Assembly: GCA_014773175.1 (NCBI GenBank)
Contig: VXCM01000120.1
Span: 64,139 to 128,138 of the forward strand
DNA: 64,000 nucleotides
Source: Lucifuga dentata
Lineage: Eukaryota > Chordata > Actinopteri > Ophidiiformes > Bythitidae
Direction of reading: 5' to 3'
The position numbers and the translations under genes are program-made. Shown here piece after piece: positions 28,507-40,400 of the stretch. How positions within the stretch are numbered: the first letter of the stretch is position 1; each line of letters begins with the position of its first letter. The notes beneath the pieces are model-generated. The model was not told the DNA's origin, searched no databases, and saw nothing but the letters and a program-made list of their open reading frames with translations.

Positions 28507-28804
28507 GCCGGGTGCGGTGGCGCGCGCCTGTAATCCAAGCTACCGGGAGGCTGAGGCTGGTGGATCGTTTGAGCTCAGGAGTTCTGAGCTGCAGCGGACT
28601 ATGTCGATCGGGTGTCCGCACTAAGTTCGGTATCGATATGGTGCTCCTGGGGGAGCCTGGGACCACCAGGTCGTCTAAGGAGGGGTGCACCGGCCCAGGT
28701 CGGAAACGGAGCAGGTCAAAGCCCCCGTGCCGCTCAGTAGTGGGATCGCGCCTGTGAATAGACGCTGTAGTGCAGCCTGAGCAATACAGCGAGACCCAGT
28801 CTTT
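28507..28804 (+). ncRNA. 7SL RNA (signal recognition particle RNA)
   Basis: About 298 nt, matching vertebrate 7SL along its whole length. The RNA scaffolds the signal recognition particle, which targets ribosomes making secretory proteins to the ER. The Alu domain begins GCCGGGTGCGGTGGCGCG and includes the TGTAAT turn and the GGGAGGCTGAGGCTGG segment. The S domain contains GATCGGGTGTCCGCACTAAG, the GGAG apical loop of helix 6 within CTAAGGAGGGGTG, and the helix 8 internal loop GTCGGAAACGGAGCAGGTC to which SRP54 binds. The 3' end is GAGACCCAGTC followed by a TTTTT Pol III terminator at 28802-28806. With CRE and TATA-like elements upstream and no poly-A tail, this looks like a functional gene. 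It lies between zc3h14 and batf. Confidence 0.96.
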
Positions 28805-28806
28805 TT
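28802..28806 (+). terminator. Pol III terminator of 7SL
   Basis: A run of five T directly at the end of the 7SL match, on the coding strand; four or more T is enough for Pol III termination. Confidence 0.8.
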
Positions 28807-28905
28807 GTCTATGTACACTTCAACAAACTTTAACGTTGCATATTTACAACACAAAACAGCTTCAACAATGCTGCTGCATCTATACTGCTGGCTGCTAATG
28901 CTGCA

Positions 28906-28919
28906 GCGCCCCCTGCTGG
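28906..28919 (-). promoter_or_regulatory. CTCF-type motif (minus strand), full core match
   Basis: The minus strand reads CCAGCAGGGGGCGC, a full match to the vertebrate CTCF core. It lies about 100 bp after the 7SL terminator and diverges from the site at 28976. Confidence 0.6.
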
Positions 28920-28975
28920 AAGACATCAGCTAAGATCCAAAATTATATTACCAGGAATCACATGAACTGCAGCTG

Positions 28976-28989
28976 CCAGCAGATGGCGC
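28976..28989 (+). promoter_or_regulatory. CTCF-type motif (plus strand), full core match
   Basis: CCAGCAGATGGCGC matches CCASYAGRKGGCGC at every position. It forms a divergent pair with 28906-28919 and points towards batf and flvcr2. Confidence 0.6.
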
Positions 28990-30943
28990 TAATTCATAAG
29001 TGTTTATTTGTGGTTGTAACTCATGAGAAATACAGATTTTACAATCCATCAGAAATTATGACAAAATATGTTTCTGAATGGACATTATTCATATAGCTTC
29101 ATACACTGGACATTTTGCAGTAGGAATGAATCAAGAATAACTTTATTAAAAAAAAAAACATCCTGTTTATTTATCAGTATCTGAAAAATGCCTCCCTCTC
29201 TGCTCCTTAACATTTTAACCTAATATACTGTGGTACCTTGTCAGTCTCCTGATTATAATTAGAAAATGGAATTATCAAGACTGGATAATATTGTTTATAA
29301 GGTAGTGGCCAAAAAAGAGGAAAATAAGAGAAAGAAAATATTCAGAAACACTTATTCATGAATGGCTGAATATTTATCTGTGCTCGATGCAATTGAACTG
29401 CCATTTGCAGCGGCGCTCCTATTCAGAAAGGTCGTGAGCGTCTACATGATGACTTTTCTTTAATCGTTTAACACTGAATAATAACCTCCCACAGTCATTT
29501 CCAAGAAAGGGAGACTGGAAATACTCTATCTAAATAAATGGATCGTTGAGGAAGCTTTAGGTTTTTCAAAGTGAGGCCTGAGGAAAAATGGCAGGAAGGG
29601 GAACCCTATGATACCATATGACACTAAGAATATATATTATAACTAAAAATTAATTAAAGGCAATGTATCATAAGTGTCTACAGATCTCTTGACAGATGTT
29701 GTTTTACGCTACCAGTGGAGCAAACAAAAAGCCGCAGCTTTAAACGCTTCTTTCTTAATTATACTCTACTACAGTCTTCCTACATTATTACTGCACAGTG
29801 TTCACCTTAACATGTGAAACATACAAAGCAGTTATTGAATTAAGATAAATTTGATCACAGTGAAAAAGACAAAACATTTAAAAAGTCCAAAAAGCCTTCA
29901 TACATTTTGGAAATGAGTCCACAAGGCATTTTTAAGACTTCATTTACATCTTCATCCTAGACTCACAGAGGAGTTTCTAAGGTACCCAATACTTGGAAAC
30001 TGCTTTCAAGGTCATTTTAGATTCTGAGTGTAACTTATCGGAAAATGGGCCACACTAAAATCAGAGCTCTATTGTGTCTGGGTCCTGATTAAAGCCAAAT
30101 CTCTCTAATCAGCTTCCCTCTTGTCCCTCCCTTTCTTTTTTAACAGTCTAAACTCTTTTGGATGGCGTTAAATGCCAAGTATTCGAGATGTCTGCCCTTG
30201 TCCAAGCTCTTCAAAATTGCTGTGATGGTAGAACATGTTTTTGTGTGGGAGGGCTGTTCTGCCAAGCAAAGCTGTTTTGGTCCTGATTTTTTTTTTCTCT
30301 CTCTCTCACACACACAAGAAAATCTTGTTCTCGCGCCACCAAATGCTACCTCGTGATCATCTTGGGGCAAACAAGAAAATAAGTCCGCTGGCTTTTATGG
30401 GGATTTTTGGTTTTTTTTTTTTTTTTTTTNTTTTTTTTTTTTTTTTTTTGGATGTTTAAACATCAGTATGTGTGAGTGTTAAGACACACAAAACACCCTC
30501 CCCAAAGTCATAGCATCTGAACGCAAAAACACATTTCTTGCCAGTAATATTTTTCGCCACACTCAAATTACTCTTCGAGCTGTAATTTTTCTAGATTCCC
30601 CATGCTTCAATATCTTTATCTCAATTACTGCCATTTAGAGTAAAAGACCTTGAGGGAATTGTAGGTGGGAGTTGGGGAGCCCCTTGGGCATTTCTTAACG
30701 CCCAAGTCTCTTACATTGCCTCACCTCACTGCAGCTGGTGTGTTGTAAGTAAGAAACCGTAGTACAATCTTGGAAATTACCACAGTGTATGAGTAAGTAT
30801 CAAACCAGTCATCCATGTGGAGTTTCTCTCTCTGCATGGGATGCACTCTCTCTGGAGGATTTGGTCGAAACGTTTCATTGTGTATGCTGCTTAAAAAAAG
30901 GAGAAGGAATCCCCATGATGCCTCTGACAGCCACAACACCCCC
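28990..30943. other. Intergenic region upstream of batf
   Basis: No exon seen. Includes a poly-T run around an N at 30430. Some moderately GC-rich, non-repetitive sequence (29.4-29.6 kb, 30.0-30.2 kb) could be regulatory, but there is no direct evidence. Confidence 0.45.
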
Positions 30944-31009
30944 NNNNNNNNNNNNNNNNNNNNNNNNNNNNNNNNNNNNNNNNNNNNNNNNNNNNNNNNN
31001 NNNNNNNNN
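30944..31009. other. 66-base sequence gap (N run)
   Basis: Run of Ns flanked by poly-C on both sides, then a (CA)n tract at 31016-31049. The gap length may be nominal. It lies about 0.6 kb upstream of batf, so part of the promoter region is missing. Confidence 0.95.
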
Positions 31010-31012
31010 CCC

Positions 31013-31052
<40 letters not shown>

Positions 31053-31377
31053 TACCTGAGCAAAATAAAGCCGTATGGTTATATTGAGAAAATCATGCAA
31101 CTGGAAAAACTTTCATTCAACATAACAATGAATTTCTCACACATATTCTGTTCAGCAAGGCAAGCATCGATTGCAATATTCAACTTTAAATGACATCATT
31201 CCTGCTCTTAATCAATATGTACTTTTTGTAGAATTTACAACATTATCATTTGTGTTTTTGTGTATACGTTCCGTCAGACATGTGACTTCCAGTCTAATGT
31301 AACTTGCCCAGATTCTTACCAGAAGCCACATCAGATGTAGCTAATTAGGCACACAGCTAGACCCACTGTGTATGTAT

Positions 31378-31379
<2 letters not shown>

Positions 31380-31432
<53 letters not shown>
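31380..31432. repeat. (GA)n microsatellite upstream of batf
   Basis: About 26 AG units, about 210 bp before the batf ATG. A second tract, (CA)n, follows at 31543-31585. Both lie in the likely promoter or 5' UTR. Confidence 0.85.
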
Positions 31433-31438
<6 letters not shown>

Positions 31439-31552
31439 GGAGGAGTGACAGAAAAGGAAAGAAAAGAAGGAAGAAAAAGATTCATTACTCATTAAGTGGT
31501 AAGCCAACTTCTTCTCAGCATTCGTTCTGGTACACAGACTCACGCACACACA

Positions 31553-31585
<33 letters not shown>

Positions 31586-31643
31586 TCAGGAACACAAAGC
31601 AGAAGTGGAGAACGACACAGAGTTTCAGTCGCCACAGTTGGCT

Positions 31644-34183
31644 ATGGCTCAGGGCTCTGACAGCAATGACACAAGTTACAAGTCGCCATCACCTGGAAGC
31701 AGGCCGGTAAGTGTCGAGTTCTTTGCTTTATGCTCCTAACGATACACATTCATTCATTGTTTGTTGTGTTTCATCACATTCTCACAGATGATGTGTAGAT
31801 ATATAGTTATGAAATACAAATTCTGTGAGAAATGCTGCATCTTTCTCATCTTTTTTACTGCATCTCTGATTGGTTAGAGTGGACACAGTAGTCTTTGTTG
31901 CCTCGTTTCACAGTTTCTCTGGGTGTTTCACATGCACACATGGACTTGTGGCATGACTCGCTTTAGTGTAGGCTTCTGCGAATTGCAAAATGCATCACTT
32001 GTCCAAGCGGTGGGGATCATTTTGTTTTGTAAGCCTCCAAACTGTGAGTGATGTGAGCGCAGGCAGAAGCAGAGAGCTAGAAATGCAGCTTTCTGTGCAT
32101 GTGAGACACGCAGGCTTTGCTCATCATCCTCTTCTGAAGTGTGCGAAGTGGTTTCACATGTGCTGTTCTCCATCAAGCTTTAATTCCGTGCTTGTCCAAA
32201 AGCATGCTGGCTATGAAAGGTTCATTCATCATGTTTGATACATCACAAACTGAAGGCCTCACTTTAATTGGATGAAGCAAATTATCAATGACATTACTTG
32301 TTTTTGAGGTCATTCATTATTGGATAAAGTTAAGATTTGGAAGACGTCAGATAATCATTGAATTCACATGCGTTTGATGTACAACTGACTCTGCATTTTT
32401 GAAATTGATTAGTTATTACAATACCGCAAAAATGGAGTGTGGACTATATGAAACAGGGTGTGTGTTGAGCCTAACGGATGACTGGACCACTCCCTGTAAC
32501 CTAGCCCTTCATGTTTGGTGTAGGTTAAAAGCATGTCCTCTCAAACCGTCAGTAGTCAAAGTCTTCTCAAAATCCTTCTCCATGCTGTTTCACATTTATC
32601 AATGAAGCATCTCATAGCCATTTTCTTCATAAACATCAATATGCAGCTTGGTGTTTATATTATTGAATACACATTAACTATATTTTCATTTGGTTAGAGC
32701 TCCTCCGATGATGCCAAGAAGGTGATGCGGAGGGAGAAGAACCGGATTGCTGCTCAGAAAAGCAGGATGAGACAAACTCAGAAAGCCGACAGCCTGCACT
32801 TGGTGAGGACGGTTTCTGGAATTATGTCTCAAAAGCAACACAATTTAAGTTTGAAATTGTGTAAAAGGATTTTGGGAAATATTTGACACAAAACACAAAG
32901 GGTATTACATGGTGTTACACATAAAAGCATTTTGTGGAACATATTGTTCCAACATCGACATGAAGTGCTGTACAGTTTTATGGAAAACAAAGTTGCAAGA
33001 TTGGAGGATTATGCCATGCAAAAGGCAAATTTATAGCAACAGCAAAACTGGTTATAATAGGTGTGTATTGCAAGATATCCATCAGATATAGCATTAATTG
33101 AGCTGTCCTTAAAACATATAGAGATGAAATTTCCTCCTGTCATATTATGATTTTGCTCTGGATGATGTAAAAAGAGTAAAAAAATCTACCTCCATAACAT
33201 AAACGCAAACTCATTGATGTGGTTTGGTTTCTAAGTGTCTTGCAGTATCTAAGAATTGATTTGTACTATATCTCCAAAATGCTGCCTGACCATGTGGCGA
33301 TGTGTCATGGCTTCTGTTTGAGCTGCACGCTGGGATGCTGCTCTGTATATTTGAAGAACCTTAAGGAATAAATTAGCACGTGTGGGCATCGCTCCCTTTT
33401 GCAGCAGAATCCAGCACAAGAGCAGCACTGATTATACTGACACAAGTACCAGTATTCTTAGTTCCATTATTATTATTTTATTTTATTGTAGTTTGTTCCA
33501 CATAAGTGGCAGTAATTCATCTTTCAGTCATCAACTTTTATTAAATTTTTAAAAAGTAATTATCTTATGAACACTTTTATAGTCGATGCTGACACCTCTT
33601 AGATTGACCCAAACTGTATTTGTACAAACTAACCTGCTTGGTTTTGTGTGTCTTCAGTTAAGGTAATTTCTGCTGCTGTACTCAACATTTAGAGCAGCTG
33701 TTTCTGGTGAACTTTATCAGATAATTTGAAGAGATTGTGACCTTAAAAAACCCCCCCAAAAAACCCACGCTGTAGGTTCAAGCAGATCCACTATTTGTGA
33801 TGCAAAAAGGTGAGATCCTTCCCGCACGGTATCTCGTACATTATCCATCTCTTTAAACCCTGCTAGAGTCACAGAGAACACCAGGGGACCACAGAGCATA
33901 TTTGAGGTTTTGCTTTCATCGTCTCAGTAGATAAACAGGAAGATGAATTTTCCCTCTCGATGACACTGGGTTCATATTTCCTGTTTCTTCAGTAGTATTT
34001 TTTCTTCTGTGTAAATGAGCTTCAAATTGTAGTCGTGGGCAGGAGGGGAGAGAAAAGCTGTCACTTCTTGTAAAGTGCTGATAGCAGTGGGCTGTATTTG
34101 GCTAAGTGACGCAAGTATAGGGGTTTGCCCAAAGTGTATGTGACATTAAGGCGCTATAAATTTGTATTGCAAACTCTGGCCAT

Positions 34184-34216
<33 letters not shown>

Positions 34217-35803
34217 TGAACTTTTGAATACTCAAGTGGAATATTTCTCCCCTGCTATTCCCACACGATAAACAAAACATTTCATCAAGCGCTAACATGC
34301 AGTTTGCTCTACTTCACATCTGTCTCAAAGGCACAACAACCACAAGTCATTTTGGAACGTTTGTTTTGGAAAATGTACTTAAATGCACATTAAGATCATC
34401 TAAAAATGTTATAATGGCAGTGCTTTGATGAAGATTCTCAGTCATCCAGGTGGGTATATACCATATGAAAACTGAGTCGAGTCGACTGGATTCAAGTTTT
34501 TAATCCTGAAACGTTTCACCATTCATCCAAATGGCTTTGTCAGTCAAAAAAGAAAAAAAAGATTTTTTTTTGTTTTTGTTTTTTTTAAAAATTTCATTAA
34601 ATTTGACGAGGGAAGATTTTTGACATCAGCAAAAAAAAAAAAAAAAAAAANAAAAAAAAAAAAAAAAAAAAGGCTTTGTCAGTCAGAAAAAAAAGATTTA
34701 TTTTTTTTTTCTGACCATTTGGATGAATAGCAAAATGTTTCAGGATTAAAAACTTGAATCCAGTCGACTCGACTCAGTTTTCATACAGTTATAAAGGCAA
34801 ATTGTAAGACATTATTGTTTACTGTCATGCTGTATTTTGGCAGGTTAACACGGTAAGTTAGTTTGTAGCATCCTGCTAAAGAATCCTACCAGTGTTTTGG
34901 ACACATTTTAGCCCATTTTCAAATGTGTAAGTCATGTGCTTTACATTTCTACACAATTTCCGAAGGCATGCCATAGATTTCCGTTCATTTCATTGTGGTG
35001 GGAAAATCAGTTTAGCAGAGACTTTAAACAACTGATTGATAATCAACTTGCACAGATTTGCTTCAGATAAGAAATCCCTCACAGTGAACATCATGTCTGA
35101 TTTTATATCTGTCAAAATTACCTTATTGTGACACTATAATACAATTAAACTAGTTACTTTGTAACAATTATGTAACTTTGACGAGAGTAAAATGATGCTC
35201 ATTGTCACATATAAACTGAGTCAAGAAAGATTCAAGTCTTTGCATGTTTTTTTTTTTCAGACTGCACTGAACTGAATGGAAACTAATTGCTGCCAGAAAA
35301 GCAGAAAAACTTTGGGCAGCTTTGGAAATGAAGCAGTAACGCATATATTATTTGTTATAATGCAGTGAACCTGCAAAAACACTGTCATCATGATAACAGA
35401 ATATAATGCTCCAGAATAAAACCAAATCTTCCTATCAGTGGGATTTCCATGTTAAGAAAATCTGCTTATACTGCCTGTATCCACTTTGTCTTCTGTGTTG
35501 TCAGTCTGTCTTAACATGTTAAAATTAAGTGAAAAACACCTTTATTGCTACATTAAAGGCCACGTCCGCTCAAAAACTGTGTTAATGCCTGTTTAGGAGA
35601 GTGAGAACCTGGAGAAAGAGAACGCTGCCCTGAGGAAGGAGGTGAAGCGGCTGACAGAGGAAGCCAAGTATCTCTCATCTGTGCTGAGCAGCCATGAACC
35701 TCTGTGCACCAGCTTGACCCCACAGACCCCAGACCTCCTCTACCCTCCTCATCACAGCAGCTACCACCACCAGCACATCGCCGTACCACACTACCAACAC
35801 TGA
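31644..35803 (+). CDS. batf: Basic leucine zipper transcription factor ATF-like (BATF)
   Basis: AP-1 family bZIP protein. It dimerises with JUN proteins and recruits IRF4/IRF8 at composite DNA elements in lymphocytes and dendritic cells. Three coding exons, 31644-31706, 32698-32802 and 35597-35803, all phase 0, give 124 aa (human 125). Exon 2 carries the basic region (RREKNRIAAQKSR) and exon 3 the leucine zipper (ESENLEKENAALRKEVKRLTEE). His55, Leu56, Lys63 and Glu77, which I recall as the IRF-contact residues of mammalian BATF, are all present at the same numbers. The protein stops soon after the zipper without the long extension of BATF2. The tail is His-rich (seven His in the last 19 residues), more so than I recall for human. 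Position next to flvcr2 supports BATF over BATF3 or JDP2. The start chosen gives an MAQGSDSND N-terminus similar to MPHSSDSSD in mammals. Confidence 0.95.
31707..32697 (+). other. batf intron 1
   Basis: GTAAGT donor and TTAG acceptor. No repeat or nested gene recognised. Confidence 0.7.
32803..35596 (+). other. batf intron 2
   Basis: GTGAGG donor and TTTAG acceptor. Contains a (TG)n tract at 34185-34215 and the inverted Penelope-like terminal repeats at 34425-34790. Nothing else recognised. Confidence 0.7.
34425..34790. mobile_element. Inverted pair of Penelope-like element ends with degenerate hammerhead motif
   Basis: Two copies of one sequence face each other. The left arm is 34464-34545 and the right arm about 34711-34786, separated by poly-T/poly-A and an N at 34651. 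On the minus strand the left arm reads CTGACAAAGCCATT, then GGATG, then AATGGTGAAAC. This resembles the hammerhead core CUGANGA, stem II, GAAA that is known from the terminal repeats of Penelope-like retroelements, with G to A at the second core G. The CTTGAATCCAGTCGACTC segment and the adjoining CTCAGTCATCCAGGT also match what I remember of these fish elements. No reverse transcriptase is present. Confidence 0.5.
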
Positions 35804-37426
35804 CCTGACTGACTACTGAGATGGCCGAAGATGTGCTGCAAATAGATGACTGACCTCAAAGAAGCACAAAGGACTGGAGGGTGGAGATATTGTCTGTAAA
35901 TGTTAATTACTGCTCAGAACGTATCAGGAATAATAGGAAAGGCTAATATATCTACCAAACCAAACTGTAACTATTTATTTTACTTTTGCTCATCTATTTG
36001 CTTGTACCTGATTAATATCAGTGATCTGTATGTGAACCTACACAGCTTGATGAGTAGAATTATCATCTTTGACCTAGTCTATGTTTACAGTGAGAGACCT
36101 ATCCAACCTATGTTAAGGTGACTCAGAAAATGTTATTATTATTTTTTTTTTTTTTTNTTTTTTTTTTTTTGTAAATTGCTTATTTTTTAGTGTCATCACC
36201 TTTGTCATTCTGTCATAATGTTTTTGAGTTTCTCGTGTTATTAATGTGTTTTAGTTGTGTGTAAATTTAGATCAATAATGCTCAGGAGCTTTTGACAGAT
36301 TTGATTGTTGACACAAATGGAATGTAAAGTCAAGTTCCCAAAGGCTTAGAGCAACTAAAGTTTGATGAAAGAGATGGCCGGAAGTGAAGAATGGGTCTTG
36401 ACTTCTGTAGTGGTAATTGATATCAGTAATGCTAATATTTGAGAAGAGCCAGCGCAGATATTTATTAAATGTGATGCCTTAAATGTGATCAGTTCTTTGT
36501 GGCTTGAGAGATTCTGTAAAAAATGTTTTCTATCAGAAAAAGTTTCTTTTTTTTTTTTTAATTTTTTTTAATTTATCAAAACAGTAACCATGAGCAAAGT
36601 GAAGCTATGCTTTATTTCTCTCTATTGACGAATCAGACTCCAGATGGCGCTGTTTACTAGTATAAGAAAAGAAGTTATTCGTGGTCTGTTCAACATAGTA
36701 GGGCACAAACTAGTCATTAATTAGTAACCTCACGTGCTATAAATTAAGATTGTCCTTGAACGCAGCACAGGCGTTTGCGTAATTCAGCGTCATCGACTTT
36801 TCATTGCGAGTTGGTCAGACACATGACCTGAAATCTGCAAAGTTTGCGACCAAAGTTTAAACTGGTCGTCATTCGTCTGATTTCACAAGCCTCACAAGGA
36901 CACAGTCATAAATTATAACCTAAATCAAATCATAGCCATTCACAGTCAGCATTGCATGAATAGAAGATAGATAAGCAGACTGGCAGTTACAGCCTGGCAG
37001 AGGAAACTTGGGTCCAAACTCCGCCCTGAGCTTACCGCCTTGTTTCGGGATCCCAAAGCGGTTTTCAGTCCGGGTGAAGGGTTCCAGTCGCTCGTGACAC
37101 GTGTTGACAGTAGGAACACTCGACTGAGGGGACATATACACGATCTATAACTCTAACTTTGTTAGATTATATGGAGTTTAGACGTAAGGAGGACTACAAA
37201 ACTAACGTTACTCCGGGGAGGAAATGCGCGACGTACTAAGTAGCGAGGACGCGACGTTGCTTATTCACAATTCTGAAAAGTTACATTGATATGTATTTAT
37301 TTATTTATTTTTGTAGCTGAAAAGGGATATGGATATAGGGATATTTGTCTCGTTTCAGTCTGTTTATGTTGCTTATAGCGCAGTAGGAAACTTTAGACTC
37401 CATGAGTAGCCTGTGACGAGTTTAAG
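35804..37426. other. batf 3' UTR and batf-flvcr2 spacer
   Basis: The batf 3' UTR starts here; a poly-T tract with an N lies at 36157. GC content rises from about 37.0 kb towards the flvcr2 first exon. No further coding exon seen. Confidence 0.5.
36637..36650 (+). promoter_or_regulatory. CTCF-like motif between batf and flvcr2
   Basis: ACTCCAGATGGCGC matches 12 of 14 positions of CCASYAGRKGGCGC, on the plus strand. Occupancy is unknown. Confidence 0.35.
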
Positions 37427-40400
37427 ATGAGTGAGAAAAAAGCGTCGGGGGACACCGACCCAAACGAGAATGAAAGTAAAGTGGATTTGGAGAATCATGT
37501 CACCGTTCTGGCTGATCAGAACCCGGTGAGCGGGCAGGAACCAGTGCAAGCCACCCGCCTGTACAAACGGCGCTGGTTGATTGTGTTGCTGTTCAGCTCG
37601 TATTCTCTGTGCAACTCCTTCCAGTGGATACAGTACGGCATCATCAGCAACATTTTCATGAAGTTCTACGGCGTGGAAGCCTTCACCATCGACTGGATGT
37701 CCATGATCTACATGCTAACATACATTCCCTTCATACTCCCGGTGACCTGGCTGCTTGATAAGAAGGGGCTCCGGGTAGTTGCGCTTGTGGCCACCGCGTT
37801 AAACTGTGCGGGGACGTGGATCAAAGTGGTGAGCGTCAGGCCAGACCTGTTCCCGGTTACCTTTTTGGGACAGTTTTCCTGCTCCATGGCGCAAGTGTTC
37901 ATCCTCGGGATGCCCTCCAGAATAGCGTCGGTGTGGTTCGGCACAGACGAAGTATCCACCGCCTGCTCCATCGGAGTCTTCGGTAATCAGGTAGGCTGTG
38001 TAGCAAAAAACGTTGTACATCTACTTGATAACTGAACTGACCACTGACCGCACTTGGAAGTGCTCATCCTTTTGGCAAGTTACGTAATGACGCACGTTCC
38101 AGTGACCACAGTGCATCTCATGCGCCATCCATCTCATCAAGGAAACACAGACACACATCATCATTGCTTTTTCCCCTTTACTTAAATCTCAAATATGCTG
38201 CTGAAATGATGTCACTTAGACAGGAGAAGATGCTGCATGTACCGGCTTAAGTTTTGGAAGAACAATTTTTAAAGGATTTGACACAGAGATCGATTCCCTG
38301 GGTATGCAATTAAGGAACTTAAAGGACCATACCGGTGATTTTGCATGTTTGAACCCAATAAATACAACCTTTATACACGTTACATTATTACCATCCATTT
38401 TCCAAAGCATAAAATCATGTTGTAGTTTTCCTGATATTTTACCAAATCCCCTAATCTTTCAAAAACAAATATTCAGGTGATACGCCCATCTTAAAATTCA
38501 ATGTTTCTCCTCCTGGGACTATATTCCCTGGCAAATGCATATTGGTTTCTTCCATGTAGCTCTATGTTGGATTGGTTTAAATTAAGTAACTTCAACACAA
38601 AAGGTAATAGATGTCTTGTTCACTGTGATGAAATTATGTATCTCACTTATGTTTCAAGTCTCAACAAATTGATTTTCATATGTGCATTGGAATGAACGAA
38701 AAGCAATGGCAGTCGGAATGCTAGAACCACTCCAGTAGTATTTTGTCTTTTAATAAATTTTCCAGTGCATCTGTTGCAAGCCCTGAAATAACTCAAGACT
38801 GACTATTTTGATGCCAAGCAAAGAAAGGATTTGCCACTACATTATAACGTGTTTGTTGATGTACAACCATGTTCTCATAAGAAAAATTTGGTTTATGAAA
38901 TCTGTATTATCAGTTAGCTCGTTTGGCTTTGCCCCTCTAGACAAAAATCACCAAAATATTTATTTACTTCAGTAGAAGATATAAAAAGCTCCTAGTGTCA
39001 GTGATGACCTTGGACATAAAAAAAAAAAAAAAANAAAAAAAAAAAAAAAAACAAGTTCTACAGGTTTAGGGAATAACTTTAATCTGGCTGTGTTAGAAGT
39101 TCTGTTTTAACAGGTATTTTAATGTGTAAACAGCAGAATGTTTTAGTTTCATTTAATCATGTTATAGCCTTCAACTGTTAACCATCTGCTATGTATAAGA
39201 AGGAATTTAAGCCTCTTCCAGGATATAACCCTCAAGTATGTTGCCCTGCAAAATTTATTGCCACAACCATGCCTTATAATCCATGGTACCTTCATAAGCT
39301 TCATATAAAACAAATTGGTAAATCAAAATTAAAATAGATGCAGAATTAAAAAACCATTGAAGAAAGTGCCATTAACACATGGAGGTAAGTGGGATATGAC
39401 ATTGATGCTCTTTTGTAACCCTACACTGAAAGGTGTTGAAGTCTTCAAGATTTTTAGATATTGCCCTTTTGTCTTAACAGAGTTCCCTAACAGTCAAGCA
39501 TCCCCAGATTAATAACAACTAAGGCTTTAAATTATTAACCTATAGCAACTCTGTGGTTAACTAACTGCAACCCCAAAACCCACAGTGCTTTCAAATGAGA
39601 GGTACGTTTCACAAGAGACTTAATTAAATTTCAACAGAGAAGATAGTTTTTGTTTGCAGAGGTTATCCCTTATCTAAACTGATAGGTGATCCATTGTCTA
39701 AATTGGTAGGAGTGGTTTGAGGAAGACTAGAATATTTTCACATATTAGTACCACATGATGGTTGGTGGAGGTAATAAATAGTAGAATGCTGGCAGGTCCT
39801 TAGTGTGGTCACATGCAGCGAGTTGTGAACGGGTGATAACACTTGTCAGATACTCTGACTATAGTAAAGCAGCTCCAGCTGGACTTACTTGGCTAATCTG
39901 GGAAGAGTATCATTCTTATAAGAAGTACTTGATGTGATAACCCTGATGACACCAGGATTTTAGGACACAACCTCAAGAATAGGAATGCATGCATGGATGG
40001 ATGCATGACAACAAAGCAGACTGCTAAATTTGTAGACAGATAAAGATCTCTCACACTCCAGGGGGTTTACTCCGCCAAAGTCGAAATGCCACAAAACGAT
40101 GCTATGAAAGGCAGCCGTGCAGATTCTGAATGTGGTTGTGAAGAATGGACCCGGCCCAAACCTGCAAAGAATCTCGCTCCAGGTCTGGCTTTGTTGCGGT
40201 GGAGTCCAGGACCTATAGACAGAGCCATCTCCATCGGTTCCTGGTTAGACATTGAGGCTTTAAACAGCGACCGGGCAGAACTGGTCCCGAAGGTTGAAGC
40301 CAAGCTTTACCACCGTCGTTGGGTCATGCTGTTTCTCTTCAGTGCCGTCTCAGCCAGCAATGCCTTCATGTGGCTTCAGTATGGCATCATTAGCAACATA

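Noticed and set aside
28500..28926. Open frames on both strands at 28.3-28.9 kb
   Set aside because: They overlap the 7SL RNA gene and its flanks; the RNA match explains the sequence.
31372..31710. 112-codon open frame over batf exon 1
   Set aside because: It reads the GA and CA microsatellites and is in a different frame from the batf start codon.
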